DNA of 64,000 nucleotides from Chloroflexota bacterium (GCA_034717495.1 JAYELL010000100.1:1-64000), one strand, 5' to 3'; shown: positions 1 through 9,898, counted from the stretch's first letter. The notes: generated from the letters alone by a model not told the origin. Program-made: numbers and translations.

Positions 1-432
1 GCTGGTTTCGTTGATCAGGCGGTTTGTCTGTTTTTGGGTGTCTGGTGTGCTCAAGATAGGCTCCATGGAAACGGGAAGTGGGGATTTTGAGTACGAACTT
101 CATCAAAATATATCGTATTATAGCATAGGAAAGGTATTTGGTGGCGTTGCCCTCTGGTATGAACAATCGACTATTCACCGATTCACAATTGACAGTCAGC
201 TGAATCCTGCCTTGTGAGAAAACGGTCAATTGTGGCACGAGAACTTGCCCTCTGTTGCATGCTGTGGCAAACTGACTCTTGCGGAAATTTCTTTCGGACT
301 ATCTGTATTGACCACCGGTGAACGCAGAGAGGCACTGGTTTGCGTTCCATTTCGAGCCCGCCAGAGAAAACGCAAACTCAGTGGCGGGAAAGGCTTTCCG
401 AAAACCATCCCCATTCATCAAGGAGTGCTGCG
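1..432. other. Gene-free leader region with two inverted repeats
   Basis: I see no convincing gene here; the short open frames lack ribosome sites and recognisable sequence. Two inverted repeats are visible. CACAATTGAC at 184-193 is mirrored by GTCAATTGTG at 225-234. GTTTGCGTT at 338-346 is mirrored by AACGCAAAC at 369-377. The second pair lies about 55 bases before the ThuA-like gene and could be an operator, but no clear promoter accompanies it. Confidence 0.5.
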
Positions 433-1173
433 ATGACCATCAATCTGACCATTTGGAACGAGTTTCTTCACGAAAACGAGGCCCCGGCCGCTGGCAACAT
501 CTATCCAGATGGCATTCACGAGGCAATTGCGGCTCATATGCGCCAACAGTCCACTATCAGCGTTCGTACGGCGACCCTTGAGGAAGCAGAACATGGCCTT
601 CCTGACGCTGTTCTAAACGACACCGATGTTCTGATCTGGTGGGGCCATCGAGCGCACGACCGAGTAGCGGACGAGGTCGTCGACCGGGTCCACCAGCGGG
701 TGCTGCAAGGGATGGGCTTGATCGTGCTGCATTCCGGTCATTATTCCAAGATATTCAAACGCCTTATGGGCACCAGTTGCGGCCTGTGCTGGCGAGAGAT
801 CGGTGAGAAGGAACGGCTCTGGGTGGTCAATTCCTATCATCCCATCACCGCAGGTCTCAATCGTTACATCGAATTGCCCCAGACTGAGATGTATGGCGAG
901 GAGTTCGATATTCCCGAGCCCGATGAACTGATCTTTATCAGCTGGTTCGAGGGTGGCGAAGTCTTTCGCAGTGGCGCTACCTGGCACCGCGGCCGGGGGC
1001 GCGTCTTCTACTTCCGGCCCGGCCATGAGACCTTTCCGATCTATTACGATGAGTCTGTGTTACAGGTGTTGACCAATGCCGTGCACTGGGCCAGGTTCCA
1101 GGGCACCACCCGGACCAGGGGGGTCGGTGAAGCACCGAATATGCGCGAGCCGATCGAGCCACTGGCGCGGTAA
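433..1173 (+). CDS. ThuA-like (trehalose utilization family) protein
   Basis: This 246-residue protein matches the ThuA family, which has a class I glutamine amidotransferase-like fold and usually sits with sugar or polyol catabolism genes; the exact reaction is not settled. Family landmarks are [11 protein letters not shown] (about residue 70), [13 protein letters not shown] (about 100), [10 protein letters not shown] and the C-terminal [14 protein letters not shown] (about 200). The start at 433 was chosen because AAGGAG at 420-425 lies seven bases before it; the frame is open further upstream, but without a ribosome site. The next gene, a dehydrogenase on the same strand, follows after 186 bases, fitting a sugar-oxidation pair. 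There is no signal peptide, so it is probably cytoplasmic. Confidence 0.85.
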   Translation: MTINLTIWNEFLHENEAPAAGNIYPDGIHEAIAAHMRQQSTISVRTATLEEAEHGLPDAVLNDTDVLIWWGHRAHDRVADEVVDRVHQRVLQGMGLIVLHSGHYSKIFKRLMGTSCGLCWREIGEKERLWVVNSYHPITAGLNRYIELPQTEMYGEEFDIPEPDELIFISWFEGGEVFRSGATWHRGRGRVFYFRPGHETFPIYYDESVLQVLTNAVHWARFQGTTRTRGVGEAPNMREPIEPLAR

Positions 1174-1359
1174 TGGACCGGTCAAAAAAGATCGGCGGAA
1201 ATCTGCGGTGAAATCAGAAACAATCACAACCGCAGACCTGTCCTGAGCGATGTCCCGAGCTTGTCGAGGGGCGCAGCCGAAGGGTACTCGCTGATCAGAC
1301 ATCAGAGAAGAACGGCGACCATCTGCACAGTTTTGAGGAAAGGACGGGAGCGAGGCAAC

Positions 1360-2385
1360 ATGCGCGGCAAAGAGTTAGTTTTTCCCGAACCATTTCGGGC
1401 AGAGTGGCAGGATGTGCCGGTTGGGGAGCCAGGTCCTGGCCAGGTGCTGATCCATACCCGTAAGACTTTGATCAGTACCGGCACCGAGCTGACAGCCTAT
1501 ACGGGTGATTTCCCCGCCGACTCTGGCTGGTCCAGGTATATCTCCTATCCCTGGCGACTGGCTGGCTATTCCAACGTCGGTAACATCGTTGCCTTGGGTC
1601 CCGATGTTCAGGATCTGGCCATTGGGGATCGGGTGGCCAACTGGGGCCATCATGCCGAATACAACATACAATCCCTGGCGGGGCGCTATAGTGGCGTGCA
1701 AATCGTGCCTGAAGATGTGAGCGATGACCAGGCGGCCTTTTGGCAACTGGGAAAGACGGTGATGAACGGTGTGCGTCTGGCGCGCATTGCCCTCGGCGAG
1801 GCGGTAGTGACCGTGGGGGCCGGTATTCTGGGACAGCTTGCCATCCAATACATCCATTTGAGCGGTGCTTTCCCCCTCATCGCCGTCGATCTGTCGGAAC
1901 GACGCCTCGAGTTGGCGGCCGACAGTGGCGCAACGTATACCTTGCCTGGTGACCGGCAGGATCTAATCGACGAACTCCGCCGAATAACCCACGGTCGCAT
2001 GGCTGATGTCGTCTTTGAAATTACCGGCAATCAGCAGGTGATCCCCATAGCCTTGCGCATGGCCCGGCCCCAGGGGCGGATTATTATCCTGGGATCACCC
2101 AGAGGGCCGGTTGAGATCGATTTCCATAACGAGGTGCATTCGTTGGGACTGCAGGTCATCGGCGCCCATGTGTCAACGCATCCCGATACCGCGACGCCCT
2201 GCAATCCCTGGACAGCGCAGAGAAATGGGGAACTCTTTTTTGACCTGGTACAGGCAGGTCGCCTTCAGGTGGATGGTCTGATCTCCCACCGTTTTTCGTG
2301 GCAGGAGGCACCCTCCGCCTATACGATGTTGGCCGAGGATCGAACCCAAGCGATGGGTGTGGTGCTGGAGGGATGGCAGGATTGA
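1360..2385 (+). CDS. Zinc-independent medium-chain dehydrogenase/reductase
   Basis: This 341-residue MDR-superfamily protein has an N-terminal GroES-like domain and a Rossmann domain with the nucleotide motif VGAGILGQLA (about residue 150). The usual catalytic zinc cysteine is absent: the N-terminal loop reads LISTGTELTAYTG, as in the BchC-like and related zinc-less branch, and the only cysteine is near the C-terminus (CNPWTAQ). It probably oxidises or reduces a sugar-like substrate with NAD(P), but the substrate is unknown. The start follows a purine-rich stretch (GGGAG at 1346-1350); the longer open frame upstream runs through a dispersed intergenic repeat and is unlikely to be translated. 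It probably works with the preceding ThuA-like protein. Confidence 0.8.
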   Translation: MRGKELVFPEPFRAEWQDVPVGEPGPGQVLIHTRKTLISTGTELTAYTGDFPADSGWSRYISYPWRLAGYSNVGNIVALGPDVQDLAIGDRVANWGHHAEYNIQSLAGRYSGVQIVPEDVSDDQAAFWQLGKTVMNGVRLARIALGEAVVTVGAGILGQLAIQYIHLSGAFPLIAVDLSERRLELAADSGATYTLPGDRQDLIDELRRITHGRMADVVFEITGNQQVIPIALRMARPQGRIIILGSPRGPVEIDFHNEVHSLGLQVIGAHVSTHPDTATPCNPWTAQRNGELFFDLVQAGRLQVDGLISHRFSWQEAPSAYTMLAEDRTQAMGVVLEGWQD

Positions 2386-2675
2386 TCTAAGGTTATGTAA
2401 ACTTTTTTGCCGTGGTCGGTGGAGGCGGGATCGAGCGCTGTCATCCCGGCGCCGGTTTGCAGTGATTCCCTCCCTCGTCGACGCCCCACCGAAACCTTAA
2501 AAGCGAACATGTGTTCTTGAATTAAACAATCCTGAACCTTAAAAAGGCTTAGCTGAGAATGTCATCATGTCACAGGGTCCCGGAGCGAAGCGGAGTGGAT
2601 GAATTCCGCATCTTGACATCTCGACATATTGACATCAGAATGTCACGAAGTCCTGTAGCGGAGTGCAATTGACAA

Positions 2676-3602
2676 TCAGCAGGGCTCTTTGAAGTCGTAC
2701 AGGCCATCGTGAACTGCCCAGCGGGCATGGCAGCCCGTGCAGTCCAGCGATTGGTCTCCTTCCGCCAGGGCGCCATGGCATTGGGGACAGACGAAGAGTG
2801 TTTCCGGCAGCGTGGCTGGTGATTGTCCGGGTACAGCGCACTGCACGAACACCGAAGGAGTCAGCTTCCATCGGGCGCCGATTTCCTGCACGGCTCCGTC
2901 GGCAGCCGCCAGATAACGGGCTGGCACCAGTTTTTTCAGCGCGGGCAGGCGAAAATGGGAGACCGCCAACTCCTTTTCGACCAAAAAACCGGCGTTTTGC
3001 AGTTGCTGGGTCATCCACGAGGGGTGAAAATCGAAGTTGAGGTGCACAAATTCAAAGGGTTGCTGATCAAAGGGATTCCAGCTTTGCCGGCGCGCCAGGT
3101 AGCGGGCAATTGATTTCAAGTGGCGCTTGCTGGCGAATTCGGCGACGAAGTGTCCACCGGGAGCAATGGTGTGGCGAATTTGGGCCAGGGCGGCGGGGAC
3201 ATCGGCCAGATGATGCATGACCCGTATCATGACCGCTGCGTCCACACTTGCGGGTCGCAGCGGCAGGCTATAAAGGTTGGCAGCAACGTAGATGTAACGT
3301 TGGCCGATTCCGAGCCTGGACTGCGCTTCCCGAAGCAAGGAACGGGAATAGTCGAGCAAAATCACCTGGTCGAAGGCGCTATAGAGGTCCACCATGCGAC
3401 CGAAGCCGGCGCCGAATTCAATCAAACGCCTGCCCGAGGCGGGTAAAAGCTTGCGCAGAGCGATTCTCTCGGCCAGATCCTCGTACTGGCGCTCCTCGCC
3501 CCCCCAGAAGCGCTCCTGGTAGTCGGAACCCTCGTAATCCATCACCGCCGCTTCGTTTCGCGGCTCATCTTGTGCGTATTTGTTCTGGTTGAGTGAATTC
3601 AT
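2676..3602 (-). CDS. SAM methyltransferase with C-terminal Trm112-like zinc ribbon
   Basis: This 308-residue protein joins two parts. Residues 40-210 are a class I methyltransferase: motif I LIEFGAGFGRMVDLY, an acidic end of strand 2 (VILLDYS), and VDAAVMIRVMHHL (about residue 120). Residues about 265-308 resemble a Trm112-type zinc ribbon, with CPQC and CTGC pairs and a WAVHDGLYDF ending. Trm112 is normally a separate activator of tRNA or protein methyltransferases, so the fusion suggests a self-activated enzyme, but its substrate is unknown. The first ATG shares its A with the parS palindrome and has no ribosome site; a second ATG at 3542 (MDYEGSDYQ) is also possible. No same-strand partner is adjacent. 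Confidence 0.82.
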   Translation of the reverse strand: MNSLNQNKYAQDEPRNEAAVMDYEGSDYQERFWGGEERQYEDLAERIALRKLLPASGRRLIEFGAGFGRMVDLYSAFDQVILLDYSRSLLREAQSRLGIGQRYIYVAANLYSLPLRPASVDAAVMIRVMHHLADVPAALAQIRHTIAPGGHFVAEFASKRHLKSIARYLARRQSWNPFDQQPFEFVHLNFDFHPSWMTQQLQNAGFLVEKELAVSHFRLPALKKLVPARYLAAADGAVQEIGARWKLTPSVFVQCAVPGQSPATLPETLFVCPQCHGALAEGDQSLDCTGCHARWAVHDGLYDFKEPC

Positions 3603-3617
3603 GTTTCACGTGAAACA
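3602..3617. promoter_or_regulatory. parS centromere site (ParB binding)
   Basis: TGTTTCACGTGAAACA is a perfect 16-bp palindrome identical to the canonical bacterial parS consensus. ParB loads there as a CTP-dependent clamp to organise origin segregation. parS sites usually cluster near oriC. I saw no second copy, and parA, parB and dnaA are not in the window. It overlaps the first base of the methyltransferase start codon. Confidence 0.85.
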
Positions 3618-3753
3618 CGTTTATGGTAAATTGATAATGTCCAAACTGATCGCCCACGGCGACGCAATGGCCGATGGCTTGTACCGCCATCGCCAGGTCG
3701 GGAGAGATTATACCATCGAATGGGTTTAGCTCACAACGATTCTTTTCACTGCC

Positions 3754-3783
3754 TTGCCAACAGCCCAGTGGGTGGGGTAGAAT
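3754..3783 (+). promoter_or_regulatory. Putative promoter of the moxR operon
   Basis: TTGCCA (3754-3759) and TAGAAT (3778-3783) are separated by 18 bases, giving a leader of about 50 bases before the MoxR gene. It is called by eye on consensus match only. Confidence 0.4.
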
Positions 3784-3841
3784 AGCAGGGGCCCTCTTTT
3801 CACAGGTGTTGCCCATTATCCTGCTCTGTGAGATCCTTTCT

Positions 3842-4795
3842 ATGGAATCAATCCAGTCCTTTGCCCGCAAGGTTAGCGAAAACGTTGAACGAGTCATCGT
3901 GGGAAAGCAGGATGTCATCGAGTTGTTATTGGTGGCACTGTTCTGTGATGGTCACGTCTTGTTGGAGGATGTGCCCGGTGTGGGAAAAACCATGCTGGCC
4001 CGTGCGCTGGCTGCAAGTCTGGGAATCACCTTCAAACGCTTGCAGTGCACGCCTGACCTGTTGCCCAACGACGTCACTGGTGTTTCGGTTTTCAACCAGC
4101 AGACCCGTCAGTTTGAATTCATGGAGGGCCCGACATTCGCCAATGTTCTTTTGGCGGACGAGATCAACAGGGCCACACCCCGAACCCAATCGGCCCTCCT
4201 CGAGGCCATGGGAGAGCGCCAGGTGACTGTGGATGGTGTGACACGGCCACTGGCGCGCCCCTTTTTGGTGCTTGCTACCCAGAATCCGGTGGAATACGAG
4301 GGCACATTTCCGCTGCCGGAGGCGCAGCTCGACCGTTTTTTGCTTAAATTGAGCCTGGGTTATCTGGATGCGGCCGGCGAAAACGAGCTGTTGCTTCACC
4401 TTCGACGCCATCATCCCATCGAAACCGTGGGGGCAGTGGTGGATGGCGGGGAAATCCCTGAGTTGGCTGAACAGGTGTGGGACGTTCATGTCGATGACAC
4501 GGTACGTGACTATATCGTGCGCCTGGTACAGGCGACCAGGGGACATCCGGACCTGCTGCTGGGTGCCAGTCCGCGGGGATCCCTGGCGCTTTATAAGACC
4601 GGCCAGGCTCTGGCGGCGTTGCAGAATCGTAACTACGTGCTGCCCGACGACGTTAAGCGGCTGGCGCCGCTTACTCTGGCCCATCGCTGTATTGTGCATC
4701 CGGAAAGTGCGCTGCGCGGTCGCACCGCGGAGGGGGTTATCGGGGAACTTCTTGATAAGGTCGCGCTCAACCTTGGCGATGATGCGGGTGGGTAG
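3842..4795 (+). CDS. MoxR-family AAA+ ATPase
   Basis: This 317-residue protein is a typical MoxR ATPase, a chaperone-like AAA+ group that works with DUF58 and von Willebrand-type partners. It has Walker A PGVGKT (about residues 45-50), Walker [11 protein letters not shown] (about 105-114), sensor [12 protein letters not shown], the arginine-finger region PEAQLDRF, and the C-terminal lid with SPRGSLAL. The ATG at 3842 gives the usual MoxR start; the longer frame upstream covers the putative promoter. The ribosome site is weak. The DUF58 gene starts two bases after the stop, so the two are almost certainly co-translated. Confidence 0.93.
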   Translation: MESIQSFARKVSENVERVIVGKQDVIELLLVALFCDGHVLLEDVPGVGKTMLARALAASLGITFKRLQCTPDLLPNDVTGVSVFNQQTRQFEFMEGPTFANVLLADEINRATPRTQSALLEAMGERQVTVDGVTRPLARPFLVLATQNPVEYEGTFPLPEAQLDRFLLKLSLGYLDAAGENELLLHLRRHHPIETVGAVVDGGEIPELAEQVWDVHVDDTVRDYIVRLVQATRGHPDLLLGASPRGSLALYKTGQALAALQNRNYVLPDDVKRLAPLTLAHRCIVHPESALRGRTAEGVIGELLDKVALNLGDDAGG

Positions 4796-4797
4796 CT

Positions 4798-6063
4798 GTG
4801 AGCGCGCTGCCATTCCTGATTCTGTTGCTACTTGTCCTGGCTGTTTTGATGCGCCTGGATTTTGTCTATTATCTCATCTATGTGTGTGGGGGTATCTGGC
4901 TTCTCTCGCGATGGGCCACGCCTCGCAGCCTGTCGGCATTGCGCGTGGGTCGCAAGTTTGTGGACCATGCCTTTCTGGGAGAAACCATTCCGGTGAGCCT
5001 GGAATTGGTCAATTCAACCTGGCTGCCCATGCCCTGGGTACGTGTCAACGAGACTCTGCCACTGGACCTGTCGGCATCCCGGCAGATCCGCAGGGTGTTC
5101 ACCTTGCGACCGCGCGAGCACACCAGCATTCATTATGACCTTCATTGCTCTCGCCGGGGCTTTTACCCGATTGGACCAATGCAATTGACCAGCGGGGATT
5201 TGTTTGGCTTTTCAGATGTCAGGGCGCGGGATGAAGGCCAGCAGTTTCTGACCGTCTATCCCCGCATTATTCCATTGGCGAATCTGGCAGTGCCCTCCCG
5301 GCTGCCATTCGGCACCCTTTCCAGCACCCGCCGGATGTTCGAGGATCCGGCGCGCCCGCGCGGTGTGCGGGAATACCAATCGGGGGATTCCCTTCGACGC
5401 ATCAACTGGAAGGCCAGCGCCCATGCTGAGAATCTGCTGGTGAAACAGTTTTCACCGGCCATTTCTCTGGAGAGTATGGTGTTCCTGAACCTTAACGCCG
5501 CCGAATACAGCCGGCAACGCCGCTATGGCGCAAGCGAGTGGGCGATCGTCGTGGCCGCATCGGTGGCGAGCTATCTTGAGCGAGCCAGGCAATCGGTGGG
5601 CCTGGCAACCAATGGCAGCGATCCGCTGATAACGCTTGGCATGCAAACCGTTGCCAACAGCCTGGACCTGGCAGAATCGGTCAGCCCCGCGGCCATCCCC
5701 GCCAGGCCAGGGCGGCAACACTTGATGAAAGTATTGGAGATCCTGGCCAGGGTTGAGGTTATGGAAAGTAAGCAACCCTTCGCTGTCTGGGCCCAGCGAG
5801 CCGCCATTCCCTTGTCCTGGGGTACCACCGTTATCGCCATCACCCCAAACGCCGATGAGGCTGCCTGCCGGGGATTGCACGCTCTGGTTCGGGCTGGTCT
5901 GAACGTGGTCATGTTAGCTGTTGAACCCTACGGGCAATTTGGCCTGATTCGTGAGCGGGCTCGCCGCCTGGGTTTCGTGGCCTGTCGGGTGGCAACAGAG
6001 CAGGATTTGGAGACCCTCCAGGTAATCGGTGGGCCATCCTCTTTCCGGAGGATGGGGCGATGA
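4798..6063 (+). CDS. DUF58 membrane-anchored protein
   Basis: This 421-residue protein starts with GTG two bases after the moxR stop. Two hydrophobic segments occupy roughly residues 4-42. The DUF58 signature (REYQSGDSLRRINWKASA) lies near residues 200-217 and is followed by a vWA-like C-terminal half (MVFLNLNAAEYS). Proteins of this family are partners of MoxR ATPases, possibly in maturation of envelope or redox proteins; the specific client is unknown. The last four bases overlap the next start (ATGA), indicating translational coupling to the DUF4129 gene. Confidence 0.9.
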   Translation: MSALPFLILLLLVLAVLMRLDFVYYLIYVCGGIWLLSRWATPRSLSALRVGRKFVDHAFLGETIPVSLELVNSTWLPMPWVRVNETLPLDLSASRQIRRVFTLRPREHTSIHYDLHCSRRGFYPIGPMQLTSGDLFGFSDVRARDEGQQFLTVYPRIIPLANLAVPSRLPFGTLSSTRRMFEDPARPRGVREYQSGDSLRRINWKASAHAENLLVKQFSPAISLESMVFLNLNAAEYSRQRRYGASEWAIVVAASVASYLERARQSVGLATNGSDPLITLGMQTVANSLDLAESVSPAAIPARPGRQHLMKVLEILARVEVMESKQPFAVWAQRAAIPLSWGTTVIAITPNADEAACRGLHALVRAGLNVVMLAVEPYGQFGLIRERARRLGFVACRVATEQDLETLQVIGGPSSFRRMGR

Positions 6064-7736
6064 CCACTGACGCTGTGGAAATCCAGCCCGGCGAGAAAAT
6101 GGAACCCGGTATCCAGGATCCCAACTGGCAAAGCCTGATCGTCAGACCACTGCTTATCGCTGTTATGACAACTTGCCTGGTGGCGGGACCTGTGGCAGTC
6201 GCCCAGGTGGTCTCGTCGGACTATCGTTATCAAGTGGTTATGCCACTGGCCCTGCTGGCTTCCCTGATTGGAGTTTACATAACACACTGGTTGGTCCTGC
6301 CCGATCAACGTCTGACTCAAAAAACTGCCTTCCGCGGAGCGGAGTTGCTCATTCTTCTGGTGGCCCTGCGTTTGATCACATGGATAATCGGCGGGGATTT
6401 TCCCGATTTGCAGGATGTGCGAGGCTGGATTCTTCAGCCATTAAGCTTCTTCGATATGTTTTTTGTCGTTTCTGCATTGCTGGTGGCATTCGCTTGGCAT
6501 CGAGCCACGGTGATTGCCACCATCTTTCAGAGGTTAGGGTTAAATGAGTCGGAGGTGGCCTGGTTGCAGGAGAAACGTTCAGGAGGGGGTTGGCGTCGGG
6601 CCTTTCCGTTGGAGCGGGCCCGTACCTCGCGTCCCGAGTTAGTGGAGAGTTTTGTCAATCAGTGGTTGGCCGGCGGCATGATCCTTGTGATCTGTATTGG
6701 CCTGACCCAGGTGAGGACGGGAGGCAGATTGGGTTTTCACTTGCTGAATCAGGGAATTTCTCCCCAATTGGTATTGGCCGCCGTCGCCTATTTCCTCATT
6801 GGTTTGGTGCTGGCAAGTCATGCGCGATTGGCGATGCTACGGGCCCAATGGCTTTTTGACGGGGTGGATACGACTGAATCCCTGCCTGCGCGCTGGCAAC
6901 GTTACAGTATGTTTATCATTCTGGCTGTTGGGCTGGTGGCGGCTTTTCTTCCTCTTGGGTCGACCTGGCGGGCCGGTCATATACTCAACCTAATCGTGGC
7001 TGCGATCACTCAGATCGTGATGTTGGTTGTTTTTCTCTTCTTTGCCCTGTTCGCTGCGCTGCTGGCGCTGTTCGGCGTCGCGATGGAGACCCCGGAGATC
7101 GCCAAGAATCCTCCCGCTCTTATGCCAGACGATCTTGCCGAACCCCAGATCGTCGAGGGACTACCCGCCTGGCTGGGAGGAGCGGGTTTTTGGCTGGTGG
7201 CCGTGATCCTCGTGCTCGTGGCGCTCTGGTTCATCCTGGGAAAACAGGGAATCAACTTGACCCGGGAGAGTCTGGGGCGGGCATGGGACCGGCTGATGGC
7301 GAGGATCAAGGACTGGTGGTTCGGTGTGCGCCATTTGGTAAACAGTATTCAAATTGGACCTCGCAAGGGGGACGAGGGAATAGAGGGTGCGACAGCAGGG
7401 AGAAGGCCGTGGCGCTTTATCCGGGTCGGAGGACTGCCCGCTCGTGAAAAGATTCGCTATTTTTACCTCAGTACCGTCAGGCGAGCGGGAGAACGAGGGG
7501 TGAGCAGACAGCCCAGCCAGACTCCCCTTGAATTCATTCAAGATATGGAAGCTGCCTGGCCTGATGCGGAAATCGACCTTGATTCCCTGACGGAGGCTTT
7601 TGTGGCTGCTCGCTATGATGCAACACCGATCACCCCTGGGGAGGCCAGGGAAGTTCAAACAGTTTGGCAGCGCATCAAGAAGGCCCTGCGAGCTGGAACG
7701 GTGGAGGCACTCAAGGAATCGGAGGGTGGTGAGTAA
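6060..7736 (+). CDS. Multi-pass membrane protein with C-terminal DUF4129
   Basis: This 558-residue protein has about eight to nine hydrophobic segments between residues 25 and 400. Its cytoplasmic tail (about residues 455-530) looks like DUF4129: REKIRYFYLSTVRRAGERG, then SQTPLEF and FVAARYDATPI. In the common MoxR-DUF58-TgpA cluster, DUF4129 sits at the end of a membrane-bound transglutaminase. Here there is no periplasmic transglutaminase core with its Cys-His-Asp triad, so this looks like a scaffold-only version. It overlaps DUF58 by four bases and the following helicase-like gene by one base (TAATG), placing all four genes in one operon. Function is inferred only from context. Confidence 0.8.
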   Translation: MTTDAVEIQPGEKMEPGIQDPNWQSLIVRPLLIAVMTTCLVAGPVAVAQVVSSDYRYQVVMPLALLASLIGVYITHWLVLPDQRLTQKTAFRGAELLILLVALRLITWIIGGDFPDLQDVRGWILQPLSFFDMFFVVSALLVAFAWHRATVIATIFQRLGLNESEVAWLQEKRSGGGWRRAFPLERARTSRPELVESFVNQWLAGGMILVICIGLTQVRTGGRLGFHLLNQGISPQLVLAAVAYFLIGLVLASHARLAMLRAQWLFDGVDTTESLPARWQRYSMFIILAVGLVAAFLPLGSTWRAGHILNLIVAAITQIVMLVVFLFFALFAALLALFGVAMETPEIAKNPPALMPDDLAEPQIVEGLPAWLGGAGFWLVAVILVLVALWFILGKQGINLTRESLGRAWDRLMARIKDWWFGVRHLVNSIQIGPRKGDEGIEGATAGRRPWRFIRVGGLPAREKIRYFYLSTVRRAGERGVSRQPSQTPLEFIQDMEAAWPDAEIDLDSLTEAFVAARYDATPITPGEAREVQTVWQRIKKALRAGTVEALKESEGGE

Positions 7737-9853
7737 TGGCGCTAACTCTTTCCCCCGGGCAAAGAGACCTGGTGACCCTTGCGGCAGCGAATAAGGTGCT
7801 TCTTCAGGGGCCGGCCGGTACCGGCAAGACTACCGCAGGCGTCCACCGGCTGATTGACCTGCTCAGGTCGGGTGAAACAAGCAGTTCTGTTCTGGTTATG
7901 GTGCCTCAGCGAACGCTGGCCGTGCCCTATTCCGATGCGTTACGCAGCCCGGTCGGGCGCCCGGGCGGGATTCCCACCATCGTTACCGCTGGTGGCCTGG
8001 CCCGGCGTATGGTCGAGTTATTCTGGCCACTGGTCGCCGAGCAGGCCGGGTTTTCTCAGCCGGATCAACCGCCCACGTTTCTGACCCTGGAAACAGCCCA
8101 GTATTTCATGGCTCGATTGGTACGGCCTCTGTTGGCGGAAGGATACTTCGAGTCTATTTCGATCCAGCCCAACCGCCTTTATAGCCAGGTTATCGACAAT
8201 CTCAACAAGGCAGCGGTAGTTGGTTTCCCTTATTCTGAGATCGGGCAACGATTGAGATCGGCCTGGATGGGTGAACCCGGGCAAGCGCGCGTCTACGCCG
8301 ATGCTCAACAGTGCGCGAACCTTTTCCGGGAGTACTGTCTGGCCCACAACCTGTTGGATTTCTCCTTGCAGGTGGAGGTGTTTCGGCAATACCTGTGGCC
8401 CAATCAGGTGTGTCGCGATCATTTGAAGAGCACCTTTCGCCATATCATTGCCGACAATATTGAGGAGGATACGCCCTTCGCGCACGATTTACTGCGTGAC
8501 TGGCTGCCCGATCTCAAGTCCGCCCTTTTGATCTATGACGAGGATGGCGGGTATCGCCAGTTTCTGGGTGCCGATCCTCAGCATGCCTACACCTTAAAAG
8601 ACCTGTGTGATCGCCGCGAGCGATTTGATCAATCCTGGGTCACATCGACACCTCTGCAAGCCCTGGGTGATCAGTTAAGCTATACCTTAAGCCGCTCACA
8701 GGATCTGCCGCCAGACGCCGTGGCCCCCGAAACGATTCGGGACACCCTGGTCTATGATTCCCAGCTTCATCGATACTATCCCGAGATGCTGGATTGGGTC
8801 GCCGAGCAGATTGCAGGCCTGGTAGCCAGTGGCGTTTCGCCTGGCGAAATCGTCGTCATTATGCCTTTTCTGTCTGATGCCCTGCGCTACTCGCTGATGA
8901 ACCGCCTGGGACGCTTCGGCGTTCCGGCTCGCTCCCATCGGCCGTCGCGTGCTCTGCGGGATGAGCCTGCGGCCCAGTGCCTGTTGACTCTTGCGGCCCT
9001 GGCCCATCCCCACTGGGGATTTTGCCCCAGCAAGTATGATGTGGCCTACGCGCTGGTGCAGGCCATCGACGAGCTGGATTTGGTGCGGGCTCAACTATTG
9101 GCTGACATCGTTTACCGGCCCCGGGGCGGCAGACCAGCATTATCCTCCTTTGAGCAGATCAATCCGGAGATGCACGAGCGGATCACCTATCTTCTTGGAG
9201 GGCGCTATGATGCACTGCGGGTCTGGTTGACCGACTATCAACAAGGGGAAGAGGTGCCGTTGGATCATTTTCTGAGCCGTCTGTTCGGTGAGTTGCTGTC
9301 GCAGCCAGGATATGGGTTTCATCGGGATTACGACGCAGCCCGGGTTGCCGCCAACCTGGTGGAATCGGTGCAGAAGTTCCGTCGCTCGATCGGCGATGAG
9401 GTAGGCCAGGGTCTGGGCCAGGAGTACCTGGAGATGGTCCGGGATGGTGTATTGGCGGCTCAGTATATCCGAAACTGGCAAGAGGCTGACGACGACAGTG
9501 TACTCCTGGCCCCTGCACACACATTTCTGATGAGCAACCGGCCCGTAGACTACCAGTTCTGGCTCGATCTGGGCAGTGGCGGTTGGCACGAGCGTCTCTA
9601 TCAGCCATTGACCCAACCCTACGTGCTCAGCCGGCATTGGAACCCCTCGCGGACCTGGACGGACGCCGACGAGTTCGAGACCGGTCAGGAACGATTGAAT
9701 CGCCTGGTTTTGGGCCTGATTGGGCGCTGCCGAAAACAGATCTACCTGGGTTTCAGCGAGCTGGGCGAGCGGGGCTTCGAGCATCGCGGTCCCCTGCTAG
9801 GGGCCATCAACCAGGTGCTGTACCGCCTGTCTCGGCAGGAGCAAGTCGAATGA
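7736..9853 (+). CDS. SF1 helicase-like ATPase with degenerate motifs (AddB/AdnA-like)
   Basis: This 705-residue protein resembles UvrD/AddB-type superfamily I proteins. It has a Q-motif-like LSPGQRDLV (residues 5-13) and an intact Walker A GPAGTGKT (25-32). The later motifs are damaged: where motif II should read DE-Q-D it has IIADNIEEDTP (about residue 240), and the C-terminal motif VI region is GRCRKQIYLGFSEL rather than a TRA-type arginine motif. AddB of AddAB has the same character: it binds DNA but is not a motor. There is no nuclease domain at the C-terminus. It is coupled to the DUF4129 gene by a one-base overlap and followed by a complete helicase, a nuclease and RecJ. I infer a structural subunit of a resection complex. 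Confidence 0.78.
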   Translation: MALTLSPGQRDLVTLAAANKVLLQGPAGTGKTTAGVHRLIDLLRSGETSSSVLVMVPQRTLAVPYSDALRSPVGRPGGIPTIVTAGGLARRMVELFWPLVAEQAGFSQPDQPPTFLTLETAQYFMARLVRPLLAEGYFESISIQPNRLYSQVIDNLNKAAVVGFPYSEIGQRLRSAWMGEPGQARVYADAQQCANLFREYCLAHNLLDFSLQVEVFRQYLWPNQVCRDHLKSTFRHIIADNIEEDTPFAHDLLRDWLPDLKSALLIYDEDGGYRQFLGADPQHAYTLKDLCDRRERFDQSWVTSTPLQALGDQLSYTLSRSQDLPPDAVAPETIRDTLVYDSQLHRYYPEMLDWVAEQIAGLVASGVSPGEIVVIMPFLSDALRYSLMNRLGRFGVPARSHRPSRALRDEPAAQCLLTLAALAHPHWGFCPSKYDVAYALVQAIDELDLVRAQLLADIVYRPRGGRPALSSFEQINPEMHERITYLLGGRYDALRVWLTDYQQGEEVPLDHFLSRLFGELLSQPGYGFHRDYDAARVAANLVESVQKFRRSIGDEVGQGLGQEYLEMVRDGVLAAQYIRNWQEADDDSVLLAPAHTFLMSNRPVDYQFWLDLGSGGWHERLYQPLTQPYVLSRHWNPSRTWTDADEFETGQERLNRLVLGLIGRCRKQIYLGFSELGERGFEHRGPLLGAINQVLYRLSRQEQVE

Positions 9854-9898
9854 GGTGTGCACCAGGGTGGCCGCCCTGCTTTTCGGCCCCCATCCAAG

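Noticed and set aside
11-217. Short plus-strand open frame at the window start
   Set aside because: No ribosome site, no recognisable motif, atypical composition.
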